Program-made: the position numbers and the translations under genes
Part shown: piece after piece, positions 12,101-25,552 of the stretch
How positions within the stretch are numbered: position 1 is the stretch's first letter
How the letters are laid out: each line of letters starts with the position of its first letter
Assembly: GCA_013398175.1 (NCBI GenBank)
Contig: VZRZ01006168.1
Coordinates: 516,268-580,267, forward strand
Direction: 5' to 3'
Source of the DNA: Climacteris rufus
Lineage: Eukaryota; Chordata; Aves; Passeriformes; Climacteridae
DNA: 64,000 bases
The notes under the pieces: generated by a model
Seen by the model: only the letters and a program-made list of their open reading frames with translations
Databases searched by the model: none
What the model was told of the DNA's origin: nothing

Positions 12101-15100
12101 GAAGGGACTACTCAATATGTTACAGTGATCTGGAAGGTTTTACTGGTTTCTTTACTTGTAGGAAACGAAATCCACATTACAGTTCAGAGGCAAGATTCTG
12201 CATATTATAGAGTTTGTTCAAACAATGCTAATGTTTCAATATAACATTAGTGTGATAAATTCTTCTTCACCTCCCTCCCACTCCCTCACCTTATTTCAGG
12301 AACAGATATGTTTAAGAGACAAAATGTAAATACCAACTGTATACATTTTTCTACAGGAAAACTGATTGAGTTTTCAAGCAAACAAAATAAGGGGGTCTAG
12401 ATGCCTTGGAAATGTCAAGAGCATTTTCCTTTCAATGTTTGTGTAGATGCCGTTGCCAAGATGCTTCAAATTCTGGATAGTTCCTTACTCAAACACTGTC
12501 AGGCCAATGAAGAATGATTCTAAATGTGTCCTTGAAACCATCACACAACATTAATTTTCTGTGTTGATGACTAAGAAAACTAGAGAGCACAATAGAATTC
12601 AATAACACAGGAATGGCCATTATGTCAGAAAAAAGTTTGCTCTGACTGGTACTGATCTACTGAAGTGATGGATGCATGAGAGGCACAAGATAATTGATAA
12701 CCAGAGGTGTGGGATACTGCTTTTCAAACTGAGTAGAAAACTGTTTAATATCTACTCAACCACAAAAAATTGTAAAGCCCCTGAGGTGTCAAAAATATGC
12801 TAATACACACATTCTAGTTGTACTTGCATCATGGTTCCACAAGCAGAAAGGGTCCTGTACTGTTATCTGCTTCGTACAACCAAAACAGCATTTCAATGAA
12901 TGAAAGAAGGAATAGCACATCCTTTTGTGGGATGACATTTTCTCATCTGTCTCTTCAGCAGTAAATGTGTTTTGTTTTGATTGTCTGTTTTTATATTGTG
13001 GTGGATTTAGGCAATTAATTGTGTTCATAGTGTTGGAAGCAGGAGCTTTTTAAGTCTCTGTTCCACTTTGTGAACCCTAGTGAGTACAAAAAGTTGTACG
13101 TAAGTACCCAGGCATTTACACTGTCATTCTCTTCACACCTGAGAGGCTAGCCATGATTCTAACACATGAACTAAGACTTTTTTCTTGGAATTTTCAATAT
13201 GAAGATTTATTATTCTTCATTGTCTTGAAGCCAATATATTAATTTGTATTTCTGCAAATAAATAAAAAATGTAACCTTTTGGTTGTTCAAGAACATACCA
13301 CAATAAAATAAATACAATCATAAAAGTAGTAAAATATCCTCACTTTCATGTGAAGCTTAAGCATCATTAAAATAAAGTACACCAGCACTTGAAGTGTATT
13401 TGTGTAAACATCTTTTTTAGTCAAAATCCAGTATGCTATGTAGAAAACATTTTAAAGACTGCAGACTCTTCTCACATGTTACAGTGGGCTTTAGACAATA
13501 TTCAAAATAATTAAACATGATGAAAGTTCTGTAATTGAAGTGCTTAGTTAAATAAGTTATAAATTAATTGAATATGCTTTTTGTTTTCCTATTTTTCTTT
13601 CTGTGTTTCCAGTTTCAGAATTCTCAAGGTCTGAGTTTACAAAAGAAGCTGAAAAAAGGTTTTGTGGAAAGACTGTGGTGTCTGATCAATTACATTCCCA
13701 TTAACTTAAAAGCTTTAGCGTTACAACATACAACATTGCAATTAAACTTGTATTTAAAAAAACGTGATCTGTTTATGTTTTAAATGATATGGCTACAGTG
13801 ATTATGAAGAAATTATTTTTCGATTGCCATAAGGTAAAGCTTTGTGATTTAACATGTAACAAAGTGAAACCTAAGCAGTTTTCAATGTTTTTGAAATGAC
13901 AATAAGGTTTTTATTTTCCTTTAGGATGTGATTAGCTGTTTGCAGGCTGCGCCTGATTATTCTGGAGAAAAAGCAAAAGCAAAAAATTCATTTTTAGAAA
14001 GCTTCATAATACACTAGAAAGACTGTTGAATTTAATATAATAAAATAATATAAACTTCCAATTTCAACCTACCTGAAGAAAATTTTATATTCTTTTAAAA
14101 GTCATGATGGAGATATTTTGGAGACTATTTTAAATTATTATTATTGTTGTTTTTGTTCTTATTATTAGTGTTTATCAGGTTCATAGACTAACATTTATGA
14201 AGGTCGCATTAAAACTTATACATCATTGGAAATAATCTAATAAAAATCATAAATTATTTCAGTGGATAAATATTCTTATTCCGACATGACACTATATCTA
14301 ATCATAGGTAGTATATATGAGCTCATAGGATGGCAAACAGTTGTGTGAAGCTAGTTTTAAAAAGATATGTATTCCTGTGAGCAGCCCAGAAATGGCTGCA
14401 TTCTCTCAGAGCAGGCAAGTTTGGTAACTTTGATTGACAAGTTGGCCTGAGGAACAGGCACCGCACTTTGACCAATGTTAGTGACCTGCAAAACAGATTT
14501 TTGAATGTCAGGACATAGGAATCAACAGCTTCCGTTAAAGAAATTCTAATTGGGATTTGCATGGACACTCTCAAGTGCTTAAGAGGGTACTATGACAGCT
14601 TGCTTCTAGACAGTTTACTATGTTCATCTTCACTACAAAATATTGAAATTAAGATTATAAAAATATGCGACTTATAAAACAATCAGTTTGTTGTCAAGGT
14701 TAGTTGAATGAAGAAATAATTTTGCATCTAGAACTTGGGGGACAAAAAGGAACACTACTGAAAATATTTAAATTCAGTAATGTTTTCCCCTGTTAAAAAT
14801 CTCACAATTTTGTAACTTATTTTCAAGAACACAAATTTGCGTGTCTTTTATTTTCCCCATTTATTGTAGTACCAGAATATTTTTTTCTTCTTTTTCTATC
14901 TATCAGAGTGAAGTATTTAAATTCTAGTAAACTTTATTTTTTAAATTATTAGAGAAGTTAAATATCATTCTTATAAATGTATTTATTAAAAGCAAACACA
15001 CAAATTTTATCCTGTTACTATTTACATATTTATTATACTTTGTGAAACAATATAGGTTAGAATATAATTATTTAAGTAAATGTATTTTGTACCCTCTTCC

Positions 15101-15944
15101 ATCAAACTTCTCCTTGTTCCACACATTGCTTTGATGTCTTAAGCATGTCATCACTTAATATTTGCCACCTGAAAGCTGTGCAATTTTTGTTAATTTCAGT
15201 GCAACAGGAAAACAGCAGATTCTCATCTGAAATCTGATGTCTGCAGCATTAATCTGAATACAGAATAACCTGCCAGATCTGCTCTATGCTTTGATGTTTT
15301 AGTGTTTGAACACCACTAGTCTACACAACAGCTTTTGAAAAACTTGATAATATCCATAACCTTGCAGCCCTGTAACTAGTTACTGATTTGTAGACCAAAG
15401 GCAATGCCACTTAGCTTCTCAGAACACAAAGCCTCAGGGGAAAACTGGTTGTAATGTCTTCATATAGTATCATGGAGGTACACCACTAGACAGCATATCT
15501 TGTCAGTCAGGTTGCATCTTGAACTGCTTTCAAAGCAACTGGTACTGAAAATTCGTCCTGAGCTGATTATTAAATTTAATGTTCATACACTTGATTTCAA
15601 ATGTAATGGTTCTTTGGTAACTCTCATAATGTCTGATATTTTTTCCCTGAAAGCCAAACAATGGTTTAATTATATCTCATCTTTCCTCAGAAATGTAAGT
15701 TCTGCACATCCACCATTTCAGAGGAAAGATAGAAGACCTGGTTCTATTAAAATGCTTGAAGGCCAGGTTTTTTAGAGCTAATGTTGCAGTATGTTCTCTT
15801 TTAAGTCAACGTTTTTTGAGCAATAAGCTCAAATAATCACAAACCAGAAAAACTTTGAGTTGTGGTAAATCAAATCATTCTCTCATTGAACAATAGGCTG
15901 ACTGAGTGCAACCTCTTGGATCCCTTCCTGCATTAAATTAAAAC
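9121..15944. other. AT-rich intergenic DNA with some repeat-free patches
   Basis: About 6.8 kb with no gene or transposon I can identify. More complex patches lie at about 9300-9600, 10140-10700, 11880-12250 and 14320-14580. They lack low-complexity runs and transposon signatures and could be conserved noncoding elements, but nothing here proves conservation. Short CpG-bearing motifs occur near 11970-12050. Confidence 0.5.
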
Positions 15945-16326
15945 ATGTTGATTTTAAGCCATGCTCATGGAGAGGACTAAGAGGGGATCTCATTAATGTA
16001 CATAAATATCTCAGAGGTGGGTGGAAAGAGGATGGTGCCAGACTCTTTTTGGTGGTGCTCAACCACAGGACGTGGAGCAATGGCCATAAACTGAAACACA
16101 AGAAGTCTTACCTCAACATGTGAGAGAACTTCTTTATGTTGAAGGTGTCAGAGCACTGGAACTGCTGCCCAGGGATGTTGTGGAGTCTTCCTCTCTGGAG
16201 ACATTCCAAACACATCTGGACATATTCCTGTGTAACCTGCTCTAGCTAACCCTGTCTTGGCAGGGGGGTTGGACTAGTTGAAACCCAGAGGGCCTTTCCA
16301 GCCCTAAAAATTCTGTCATTCTGTGG
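15945..16326 (+). mobile_element. CR1 LINE 3' end (5'-truncated)
   Basis: Matches the last part of avian CR1: the end of the ORF2 reverse-transcriptase protein and the short 3' UTR. Degraded coding signatures include GGGGATCTCATTAATGTA and a run resembling LxxNGHKLKHKK in translation near 16075-16105. The 3' end carries GGACTAGTTGAAACCCAGAG followed by ATTCTGTCATTCTGTGG, the short direct repeats that end CR1 at 16326. Truncation from the 5' end is normal for CR1. The frame is broken and non-functional. Confidence 0.92.
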
Positions 16327-16439
16327 TTTAGGGTTATTTATATTATGTTAATTTGTTGCTCCATTTTTACTGTTAAAAATAGCTAGGTCTTTGCTAGATA
16401 GTTTTCAAGGGCTAGAATTCTGTAAACATAGCTATGTTA

Positions 16440-16672
16440 TTATAGAATTATCTTGTTATTGCATTCCTTTCCCATGGACAGATCCTTCGTTGGACATTTC
16501 TTTTGACCACTGTAGTTAAAGACGGAAGTGTTAATTTTCCCCAATGAACAGTGATTTCTAAAAGTGTATATAAGAATTAAAAGAAGGTGGGTTCCCCCCC
16601 CTTCCTCCCTTTGCTCTGAACACGAACAGCTGGCTCTGTCTCCTTTCTTCAGCATCTCCTTATTCCCGCAGT
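16440..16672 (+). mobile_element. LTR-like fragment, family D copy 1
   Basis: Resembles a second block at about 28927-29145. Shared pieces, in order, are CATTCCTTTC, a TTTGACCA(C/G)TGTG motif, GGTGATTTCTAA or GGTGGTTTCTAA, and a TATA-like element (GTATATAAG here, about 16566-16574) followed by a G/T then pyrimidine-rich segment. This looks like the promoter end of an LTR. Boundaries are uncertain because I found no target duplication. It lies about 115 bp after the CR1 end. Confidence 0.55.
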
Positions 16673-19290
16673 GATAAGCGTAGTAATATTAATTTGCTTC
16701 ATAATTAGGAAAAATGGGTGGAAATCTACAAAGTAGTACTGGTGGTAATTGATCTACTGCAATTGGACCACCTTGGATTTCTATCCTTCTTCCTGTTTAC
16801 TACCAGATTAATTTTCTTCAAAACAAGCCACAATTAATAAACCATTTTGGGTTTTTTTAAAGTCTGAGACTTTATAGATGTTAAAGCTTAGAAATATAGA
16901 TAAATTACTGATCTCTTGGTGGACATAAAAGGATGTTGTGGAAGGAGAATGATAGACCTCTGCATCTCTGCTCCAAAGATAAACATACTACAGCTGGACT
17001 TCCAGCATAATGGGGAATGAAAAACTGAACTGTGAAAGAAAGAACTTGTGTGAATAGAGAGTTGATTTAATTATTGATAGCAAAGATGGGCTGATGCTCA
17101 AAAATTAATTTGGAAGGCAAATCTAGAGTGAAGAGGTGAGCTGGTAACATGGATTTAAAAAATTGGGATCAATTGACTGAAGAACCTGGTTATGAAGCAA
17201 CAGATAACAGAATATTTCAAGGCCATGATGGTGGATTATGAATGTTATTCAAATTTATATAGAGTAAAACAGAATGCCAGCTAGAGTGGAGAGGAAGGAA
17301 ACATGGGATCCGATGCCTGATTATCAGAGAGATGCCTGCTCTTTTCTCTGATTATTTTTAAGTAGGCAAAACATAATCAGATATAATCTACAGATATGAT
17401 GTCCATAACCATGATCCCTGCTCTTCTTTAGCAATGCATCTTGGCTACTGGGCTATAAGGTATAAACCACTTGTTCAGCTTTATTAAGATCTTCTCATTA
17501 ATTTTTTTCAGAGTAACATCTTTTTCAGGAAGGATGAAAAAATTGCACAAACCCTGACCGTGCTATTTCTAGATATTGTCCAAGCATTCTGCAGGAGAAA
17601 TGTTAATCTTTTGGTCCAAGAAAACCATGAAGTTTTATATGAAAGCTTACATTTGTTTTCCCACAAACCTTCTGAATTAAATCAAGAACCTTTTTATAAA
17701 TGGTAGCTTAAGTTTGCAGATGTGAGAAAAAGTTTTATTTTTTGAATTCCAGACTTCAGTTTGCAGCCACATGTGAAATCCAAAAACCGGGAAACGAGAT
17801 TTTGGCCATACTTGTATTCTTGTATCAGGATGATTTGGGCATTTCTATTTGCAGGACTCAGAATGCTGTGAACTGATCTTTTCTAGATCTTCCTCTTCCC
17901 ATCTGGTGTAAATAAACATAAATAGGAAATTGAATTTTGTTGTACACTTTTTCCTCACAGAATATTTTCTATTTATATTTTAATTGTAGGCTCTACATTC
18001 CCTGTTAGGCTTAACTCTGAGCAATTTGTAATTGTAGTTCATTAGGTAAATAAGTCCTTTCTACAACAATAATTGTTAAAATACGTTAGCACTGTCAACA
18101 TGTGACCCTTCAGATCTCAGTAACACTTGATGTCATAACTAAATAAAACACCTTTAACTGTTAACAGAGTTTGTGCACCCTTTTTTGTAAATTAAATATT
18201 TCAGTACTGCACTCTTTCCTGTCAGAAATTACTATAGAAAATTATTTCATTCAATAGTTCTAATATGTGCAATTTGAATGAATTTATTTTACTGTCATAT
18301 CATATTCATAATGAAGGCTCTTTACAAAAGTTTAACTTTCTATATTCATATTTTATACATGTATGTTTGTTGTGAGTCATATGTATGTGTTGTGGTACTA
18401 GAAATACAATAAATACTTCAAAAATAAGTGTAAACTTGCTTTTAATCACATGCTGTGCTTTGATTACATGGAAAATATATTGGAACAGGAAGAATGGTCA
18501 TGCCTATCTCATTTTGTTTGCAATATTTTAAATTCTATACAAATTCTATTTTATATTTCTAATGTGTCTATTTTCATTTTCTGTAGTTTCATTTTTGGTA
18601 ATTGTGAAATGCATTATAAATCAGTCTGCTTTCCAAGTTTTCTTCATCACAATTTCATTTATCTTCATGGAAACTAGTTTCCTAGAATATAGACTTCCCT
18701 CCTTTCTCTAGTAGTCATTAACTATTCGGGTATCAGATTGTGAGGAAAAGCTACACTATGCAAGCTCCTGTGTTCGTTTTTCTCAATGCTGTACCTGAGC
18801 ACCCTCAAGAACATTAAGCAATGCATCTACATACCTGTGGTATATAATCCATGTTCTCATTGTCTGCCCAAGGAGAAGAATTCTGTATATAGTAGAATGG
18901 TTCTTTCTGACTCCAAACTCACTGCTAGAAGTTTATGTTAGAGAAATTTTTGGCAGAGCACTACTTGCTGATTCCTGTAAGACGATCACCAGATGCACTC
19001 CCTCAAAAACAATGACCACTACAACCACTCCCTGGTCTTCTCAGGCTATTCTCTTTGTCTTTTGTTGCTTTCATGCTGTAAAAATGAATCCAAGAGAAAT
19101 AGCTTAATGTACAAATGGAATCCATTAATATATTTTCAGCAAACCCAAATTAATATCTGGTTTCTAGCAAATGCAGTAGAATGCTTCATTCTGATCAAAA
19201 ATTGGCAAAAAAAAGTAAGATTGCTAAAGTATGTAAATGCTTATATATGCTCACATCACAAGACATTCCAAAATATCGTTTTTCATACCA
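16673..19290. other. AT-rich intergenic DNA
   Basis: No gene, RNA or transposon recognised. The 147-codon frame starting at 18993 runs into the A-rich tract downstream, and its C-terminal half is only Lys, Asn, Thr, Gln and Pro from low-complexity DNA. I do not call it a gene. Confidence 0.6.
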
Positions 19291-19397
19291 CTCAAAAAAA
19301 AACCCAAAAATCAACCAAAAAACCACAAAAAACCAACCAAAAAAACCCCAAAATAATAATAATAATAAAAAAAACTAAAACAAAACCCAAAAAACTC
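19291..19397. repeat. A-rich (CAAAA/AACC)n low-complexity tract
   Basis: Irregular A runs separated by CC or CAACC, with an embedded (AAT)n run near 19352-19367. This is typical simple-sequence expansion. Confidence 0.85.
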
Positions 19398-21804
19398 TCT
19401 GTAATTTTATATAAAGCCTGTATTTTGACAATGTGATAAAAGTAAAACATAATCAGAATAACAAATTAAGTAGAAATTCAATTCTATTGTACCTCTGCCT
19501 AGAACTGCAACATTTCTCTGAGAAGAGAAAGCAGAGCTGAGAAGGTAAATCAACTTCTCTTGATTTATTTTCAGTGTAATCTACATTTTATTGTATTTCA
19601 CACTTATTCCTTGAAAAAGAGTGAAGAGTTATAGCACAAAGAGACACAGCTGTTTGACAAGATATTCTGGGCTCTGCTTTGAGATTTTCTTTACCTTCCC
19701 AGGAACCCTCTGAAGAATCTGAAGGTACCACTGCTCCCAGGTTAAGGAGCCTTAACCTCTGTCAACCTTGGTAGCAACCTCTAGCAGTATCTAAGATCTC
19801 AGCTGTCCTTGATTACAAAGTGCTTGAAACCTTTGTCTCTGCTGACCCTTGATCAGGGAGAATGGGGTAGCCTTGAATCAGGACCAAAAACATCCTTGTT
19901 GATCCGTAATTCTTGCACTCGTCTTAATCAATTGTCCATAATTATTTCAAACTCTGTGTGTACCTTTGTCACTTAAAGAATCTGTACATAACTTAGCCCT
20001 TTTTGTCATGACAAAGTGTCAGTATTTTCTCCACTTTTCTTAAGCTTACCTCACACTTCGTTATGTGTGTAGTTTATTGTGACTTTTAAGTGATTAATTC
20101 TTTGCAAAAATCACCCTTACTTCAGTTCATAACTTTAAATAGTTAGCTGGAAAAAATGTTTTTCAGAGAGAAATCTGAAATAATTCGTAATGTGAAGGAC
20201 TCAAAAATTGCCTATTTTGATCTGCTGACTTTCTTGGTATATCCAAAAGCAAATCCATTTTCCCCAGAGTTTTGAAAACACAAGGATTAAATGTTTTCAT
20301 GTTAAATGTTGATCTTTGATGAAGATTCATTCTTGTTTTGACTTGGACTGGTTGAGCAGCACAATGATATTAGTTGGAATGCAGTTTTGACTGTATTCTT
20401 AGTGATTACAGCAGATAGCTATAAGAACAATAATGGTAATAATAATCTAGTGTTAAAAGTTCTATTTTTCCCCTTTGTGAAAGCCTAGGGAAAACATTCA
20501 TAGAGGCAGTACAGTCACAGCAGAAAGTAAAATGTAATGTCAGATCTTTAGCAACCTACTAAAATCCCACCAGACTTGAATTGTTTGCTCATGTGTATTT
20601 TCAGTCTTCACTTGTTATTGGGAACCAGAAAACAGCATTTTGTATAAAGCCAGGGGATACAATTTTACCTTATAAAAGATGCATTAATTCAATATATGCA
20701 GTACAACAGCTATTCAGCTTTTATTTAGCTAAGTTTCAGAATATACTCTTATTCCAGAAAGGAAATATTTAAAGAAGAAAGTTCAAAAGCATAATTAGCG
20801 ATCTTCAGTATCTTCAAATTACTTCTCTGCTAATTTAAACACTAATTGTGGTGGGGCTACTGCTGACCACTGATGATTAAAATATTTCACATAAAAACCT
20901 ATTTCAACTTTTCACTTACTGGTGAAAAGCTTTAGAATTGTTCAGGATCTCTGTCTGGACCCAAACTGACAAAGAAGTACAGTTCCTATTTAAGAAACTA
21001 ATTTAGTTTCTGAAGCATAATTTCTTTTCTTCATAATTATACTCTTCCGTGAAAGATTCATACTTGAAGTCTGACTGCCTTCTTTTACTGCTATACAGCA
21101 TGTTAAAGTGAGGGATCTGTCACGATATGAATCCTAGGACAACAGGGACATCATTGCCTCCAAGTGGAGGGAAGAAGGAAACATCAGGCGCATATTCTAG
21201 TTTAGCAAACCCAGTGACCAAAATATCTAACCCTGGACAAAGTCATGTAGAAAACACATCTCTCTCTTCTCTGATATGTCCTTGATATCCACATATACTC
21301 TATTTAAGCATCACCCTCTGTTTCATCCCATTGTTTCACTATAAGCCTGCTTTGGCCAGGCCCCTCTACAGTAAGAGTAATCTTTTACTAAGACACATTT
21401 TCACTTTAGAAATCACCTTGAAGAAGTCTGTTTTTTTTCTAAAAGAAAAGCCTTAAAAATTCTTCTGAGTTCTTTTGGGAAAAACATGGATGTGGCTTCA
21501 GGTAATTGGAAGTTTTCCTTATTAAAACACTATCTAATGTTGATTTTTCCACTGGTGTGTCAAGTAAGAAAATTTCAAGGAGGAAACTTTTTTAAAAGTC
21601 CATTAGTAACATGAACAATAAAATTTCACTACACATCAGCATGAAAAAGTATTTTGTTGCAAATTCAGTAAATGCTCTCTTTAAGGATGGAATTTTCAAG
21701 TACCATGACCATACCATTTCTATCTAGCAGGGATTTGAGCTTCCTTGGAACTGCTTTAACAAAAGTAATAATTTCATACACAGTTAAACCCCAGTAAATT
21801 GCTT
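19398..21804. other. Intergenic DNA, one GC-richer patch
   Basis: Mostly AT-rich. A somewhat GC-richer patch at about 19640-19930 contains several CCTTAACC/GGTTAAGG-type words and could be an old unrecognised repeat. No gene is supported. Confidence 0.5.
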
Positions 21805-21993
21805 CACTGTGAGGTGGTGAGGCTCTCAAACAGGTTGTCCTGTGAATGCCCCATCCCTGGAAGTGTTCGAGGTCAGGGTAGATGGGACCTTGAGTGGCCT
21901 GATCTATTGAAAATATCCCTGTGCATGGAATTGGAGTAGAAAATGTTTAAAGATTCTGTCCAACTCAAATCATTCTATGATTTTATGATTTTC
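21805..21993 (+). mobile_element. CR1 LINE 3' end (short remnant)
   Basis: Contains the CR1 3' signature GAGGTGGTGAGGC, ATGCCCCATCCCTGGAAGTG and a decayed GATTCTGTCCAACTC. It ends in CATTCTATGATTTTATGATT, a terminal repeat array. Only the last ~190 bp remain, typical of strong 5' truncation. Confidence 0.9.
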
Positions 21994-24396
21994 TGCTGAA
22001 TTATTTTCACAGATATCAATAAAACCACATTTGGAATGTGTGAAACTATAGTTTTTAAAAATATTTCTAAATTTGACGGCTTATGAACTTCTGGCATGAT
22101 GCTAAAATAAGGAACCAGTTTTAAAACCAATCTGACAAAAAAACTTTGATGACAAACTATCTAAATATCATTCTATCTAACAATAAAAAATTTCACATGG
22201 TCATCTGTAATAGTTTTCATGTACTAGGGTTTATGTTTTGACTTCAATAAAAAAATCCTGAGGCTGTCAAGTGTTAACTTCAATCACTACTGAAGATTTT
22301 ACTTCAGGAATATGAAAATGGATTGTTTGTAGAGCATGTGTTAATATTTCAGAAGTCTTGCATAAATAAGAAATGTATTAATAAATTAATCATAACCCAA
22401 GGATTAATTAAAGACAGTAAAATAAAATCACATTTTATAGTAAATTAATCTTTCATTTTTTCCCTGAAGAGAAGGAAAAATATGTACTTGAGAGAAAACT
22501 ATATGATATATTAAAAGAACTGTTGTGCCTTTTTTTCCCATCCAGAAAATTTTCTCAGAACCGTTACAGAGACCTCCATGAAATTAATGTAGCTGAGAAA
22601 ACCCAGAACAACTTAATAGCATGTTGCTTGCCCATCAGCTTTTTGTACTTTATCTGGCTGGAAAAAGTGTTCTGTTTTCTTCACACAGTGATAATATAAA
22701 TTTTCACAAAATTATTGGTATTGGATGTGGCAGGTAGAAATTACAATTAAGGGAAATGTCAATATATTTAACAGTAAGCTTATGCTAAACTCTATACTTG
22801 CCACTTCATTTTTACATTAATAATACAAATATAAAATTCATGCAGTGAGCAAAAATGCAAGGCAAATCACTGAATTCACTGGGTTTTGCCCCATCTAATT
22901 CAGATGCATATATATGTTCACTGATCTCAGTTGAATTTATGTAGTTTAGGATCACATCATAGATGAGAAAAAACTCAAGACAACATTTTATGGCTGGTTG
23001 GGAGATGGGGGTGGCATGGGGAGGGAGCAGTTTACGGATGTCAAGCAAAGACAAACATAATAGTTTTTACCATAGTTAACTAGAAAATAACTATTATGAC
23101 TTTGGAGTATCTTTTGTCATCGTGTTTCTACTCTCCCTTACTGAAACTAATTAGACTAAGATAGTTAAAAACCTACCAATTATTTTGACAACCTCAGCTT
23201 TAGAAGGTCCCATTCAAGACGGGATTTAATTGATGCTTTGCAAAAACGGCTGTGGCTTTTTCAAATCAGATGGCTCAGGTGCTTCCAGATGGGCCCCAGC
23301 ACGTAGCACAATCAAAATCACTAGTCACATTCTCAAAATCTTGGTTAGAGGTGCCTAGACCTCATTAGGAGAGTGTTTATTATTCAGAAGCTGATACCTC
23401 ATTGCAATAGGTAATGTGAGTCCGACAGGTTTTTTCAGTATTGCAGACTACTCTCAGAACAGCAGCAGCAGCAGCAGCAAACCACTCTGCCCTTGGTGGC
23501 TGCATCTTACAAAGTCATGGCAGATGAAAACTAGCAAAATGAATTCATGTCTGATGGGTTGTTTTTGCCACGACAGCTGTGCTTTTAAGGTGGGCAAGCC
23601 AAGGAAGTTAAGTTTGGCTCCTGCAGAGTGTTTGGCTCTGAATCAGCTCTGTGCCCGTACATGTGAATGAGCCAAGCCAGTAGGAATATTTTGGCATTAC
23701 CTTCTGGCTGTCACAGTGACCTTATATATCACTTCACGCATTCTCCCTTTTGTATGTGTATAATCAGTTCCAATGGATCGACTAATGTTTTGGCATGAGT
23801 TTGCCTTGGCCCTGGCTTCAGATTTTCTGGCCTGTTTATACAAGTTGCATCCAGCATGCCTGTAAAATTCATTAACAAATATTTAAGAATAACTAATATG
23901 CATTTTTATGCTCTAGAAAATGGAAAAATGGATAAATTTGAGGCAAAGGTATTGAAAATAAAATAAGCAATGAAATCAACATAATAATTTCAATTCTTTT
24001 CCATATATCAAAAAAGGTCAACATAACACTTAAATTTTTTCTAGTTGCTCAGCTTAGGTATTATGTATGTGAAATGTACAGGGCTCTATGTGTATTCATG
24101 TGCATTCATATATTATATGACTGTTTGTCAAATTATTATGTAAGAATGAGGGGAAAAAAACACTGTCAGTAAGTTGTCATCAAAGAAAGAAGAGTAAAAT
24201 AGTTTTTGTTGCCAACACTGGAGGAGGATGTTTCAATGTGATATCATTGGGTCTTTACTCAGAAACTGTAGCCTACAGTTTTAGAGCATTTACTGTTACA
24301 TAAACTATTTATTTTCACAGACTAGTGCCATCAATAACATTTCCTAATGTTAATTTAGTCCAGTGATCCATTTTTTTAAATTTAGACATATACACA
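21994..24396. other. Intergenic DNA with a repeat-free complex patch
   Basis: AT-rich to about 23200. Then 23210-23880 is compositionally balanced, with few homopolymers and no transposon signature. It holds a short (AGC)n and could be a conserved noncoding or regulatory element. There is no coding signature beyond short frames. Confidence 0.45.
23461..23478. repeat. Short (AGC)6 trinucleotide repeat
   Basis: Six AGC units. It lies in an 84-codon frame that I do not consider a gene. Confidence 0.85.
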
Positions 24397-24515
24397 TGTT
24401 GTGGTTTAACTCCAGCTGGCAGCTAAGTACCACACAGCTGCTTGCCCACCACCAACCCCTCCATGGTGAGATGGGGAGGAGAATGAAAAGGAGAAAGGTA
24501 AAACCTGTGGGTTGA
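24397..24515 (-). mobile_element. Family B LTR copy 2, distal part (split)
   Basis: Starts TGTTGTGGTTTAAC on the plus strand, which is the 3' end of this minus-oriented LTR. It runs to the GGTTGA at 24510-24515, where a family A LTR is inserted. The remainder resumes at 25115. Removing the insert and one copy of GGTTGA gives continuity with the other family B copies. Confidence 0.85.
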
Positions 24516-25114
24516 TAAAGGCACTTATCCCGGATGCTCTTGGGGTAGTGACATTGCCTTTATGCGAGCAGAATCCCTGCTGGGATGAGTTGCAATGGTT
24601 CTACAACTCTCCCAAAGGACAGAGTTCTAGCTACCGCAGATAACCTGTTTCTGCTGGCTCCTCTAGGACAAGAGTTTCCCCAGGCATGGTGTACTAGCAC
24701 CGACGAGAATAAAAGGCTACACAGAGGGCTCTTCCCTGGGAAAACAGCCTATTTATTGTGAGTCCAGTGTTGTGTTCTGAGGGTCCAGAGATATCCAGGT
24801 GGCTGGAGTAACCCAGAAGAAAAAAGTACGAGGAAGCCCTGCAAGGCTCTTTTAAAGGAAGGTGGGACCAGGAAACACCCAATGGGAAACCACATAGTTC
24901 AAAGTGACCAGTGGAGGGGAGAGCTTTCCAGGGCATAGCCATATATGGGACTTAAGGTATGAATACAGGTAATACAAGAGAAATATGGGATTTTACCACA
25001 GCTCAGGCAGAGGATTCAGATATTGGAGGGAGAAGGTTGAGGGCATTGCCTGGGCTTTCTTCCCATCAAACCTGGAGCTCAAAAGCAGCAGCTTCTGCCA
25101 AGTGCGCTGCTACA
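24516..25114 (-). mobile_element. Solo LTR, family A copy 2 (nested)
   Basis: A 599-bp copy of the 636-1222 and 34477-35091 LTRs in reverse orientation. Read on the minus strand it starts TGTAGCAGCG and ends CCTTTA. The hexamer GGTTGA flanks it exactly on both sides (24510-24515 and 25115-25120), a perfect 6-bp target duplication. The reverse-strand polyadenylation signal lies at 24752-24757 and the TATA-like CTTTTAAA-type element near 24849-24856. It sits inside a family B LTR, so it inserted later. No retroviral internal sequence is present. Confidence 0.92.
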
Positions 25115-25552
25115 GGTTGAGATAAGAGCAGTTTAATAATTGAAATAAAATATATTAATAATATTAGTAATAAGGGAGATAACAAAAAGAGAAAGAGAAA
25201 TAACACCCAAGAGAAACAAGTTATGCACAATACAATTGATCACCACCTGCTGACTGATGCCCAGTCTGTCTCCCAGCAATGATAGGGACCTCTCAGCAAA
25301 CTCACCCAGCATAGATACTGGGCTTGAAGTTCTATGCTATGGAATATCCCTCTGGACAGTTTGGGTCAGATGTCCCAGCCATGTTTTCTCTCATCTTCTT
25401 GTGCACCTGACCACCGACTGATGGTCAGTACTAATTGCTAACAACTAAACCATGAAAATGTTATCAACATTATTCTCATCCTAAATCCAAAACTCAGCAC
25501 TGTACTGGCTACTAGGAGAAAAATTAACTCTATCCCAGATGAAACAAGGACA
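25115..25552 (-). mobile_element. Family B LTR copy 2, proximal part (split)
   Basis: Continuation of the LTR interrupted at 24515. It shares with the other copies GATAAGAGCAGTTTAATA near its start, GGAATATCCCTCTGGACAGT near 25343-25362, and an AAATTAACTCTATCCC end segment. The stretch around 25135-25230 has decayed into A-rich sequence compared with copies 1 and 3. The end near 25552 is approximate. Confidence 0.8.

Noticed and set aside
18993..19436. 147-codon frame
   Set aside because: Its second half is translated from an A-rich simple repeat, and the first half has no recognisable feature.
23416..23670. Possible serine- or glutamine-repeat coding exon around the AGC repeat
   Set aside because: Only six units, no splice sites of good quality around it, and no recognisable flanking protein.
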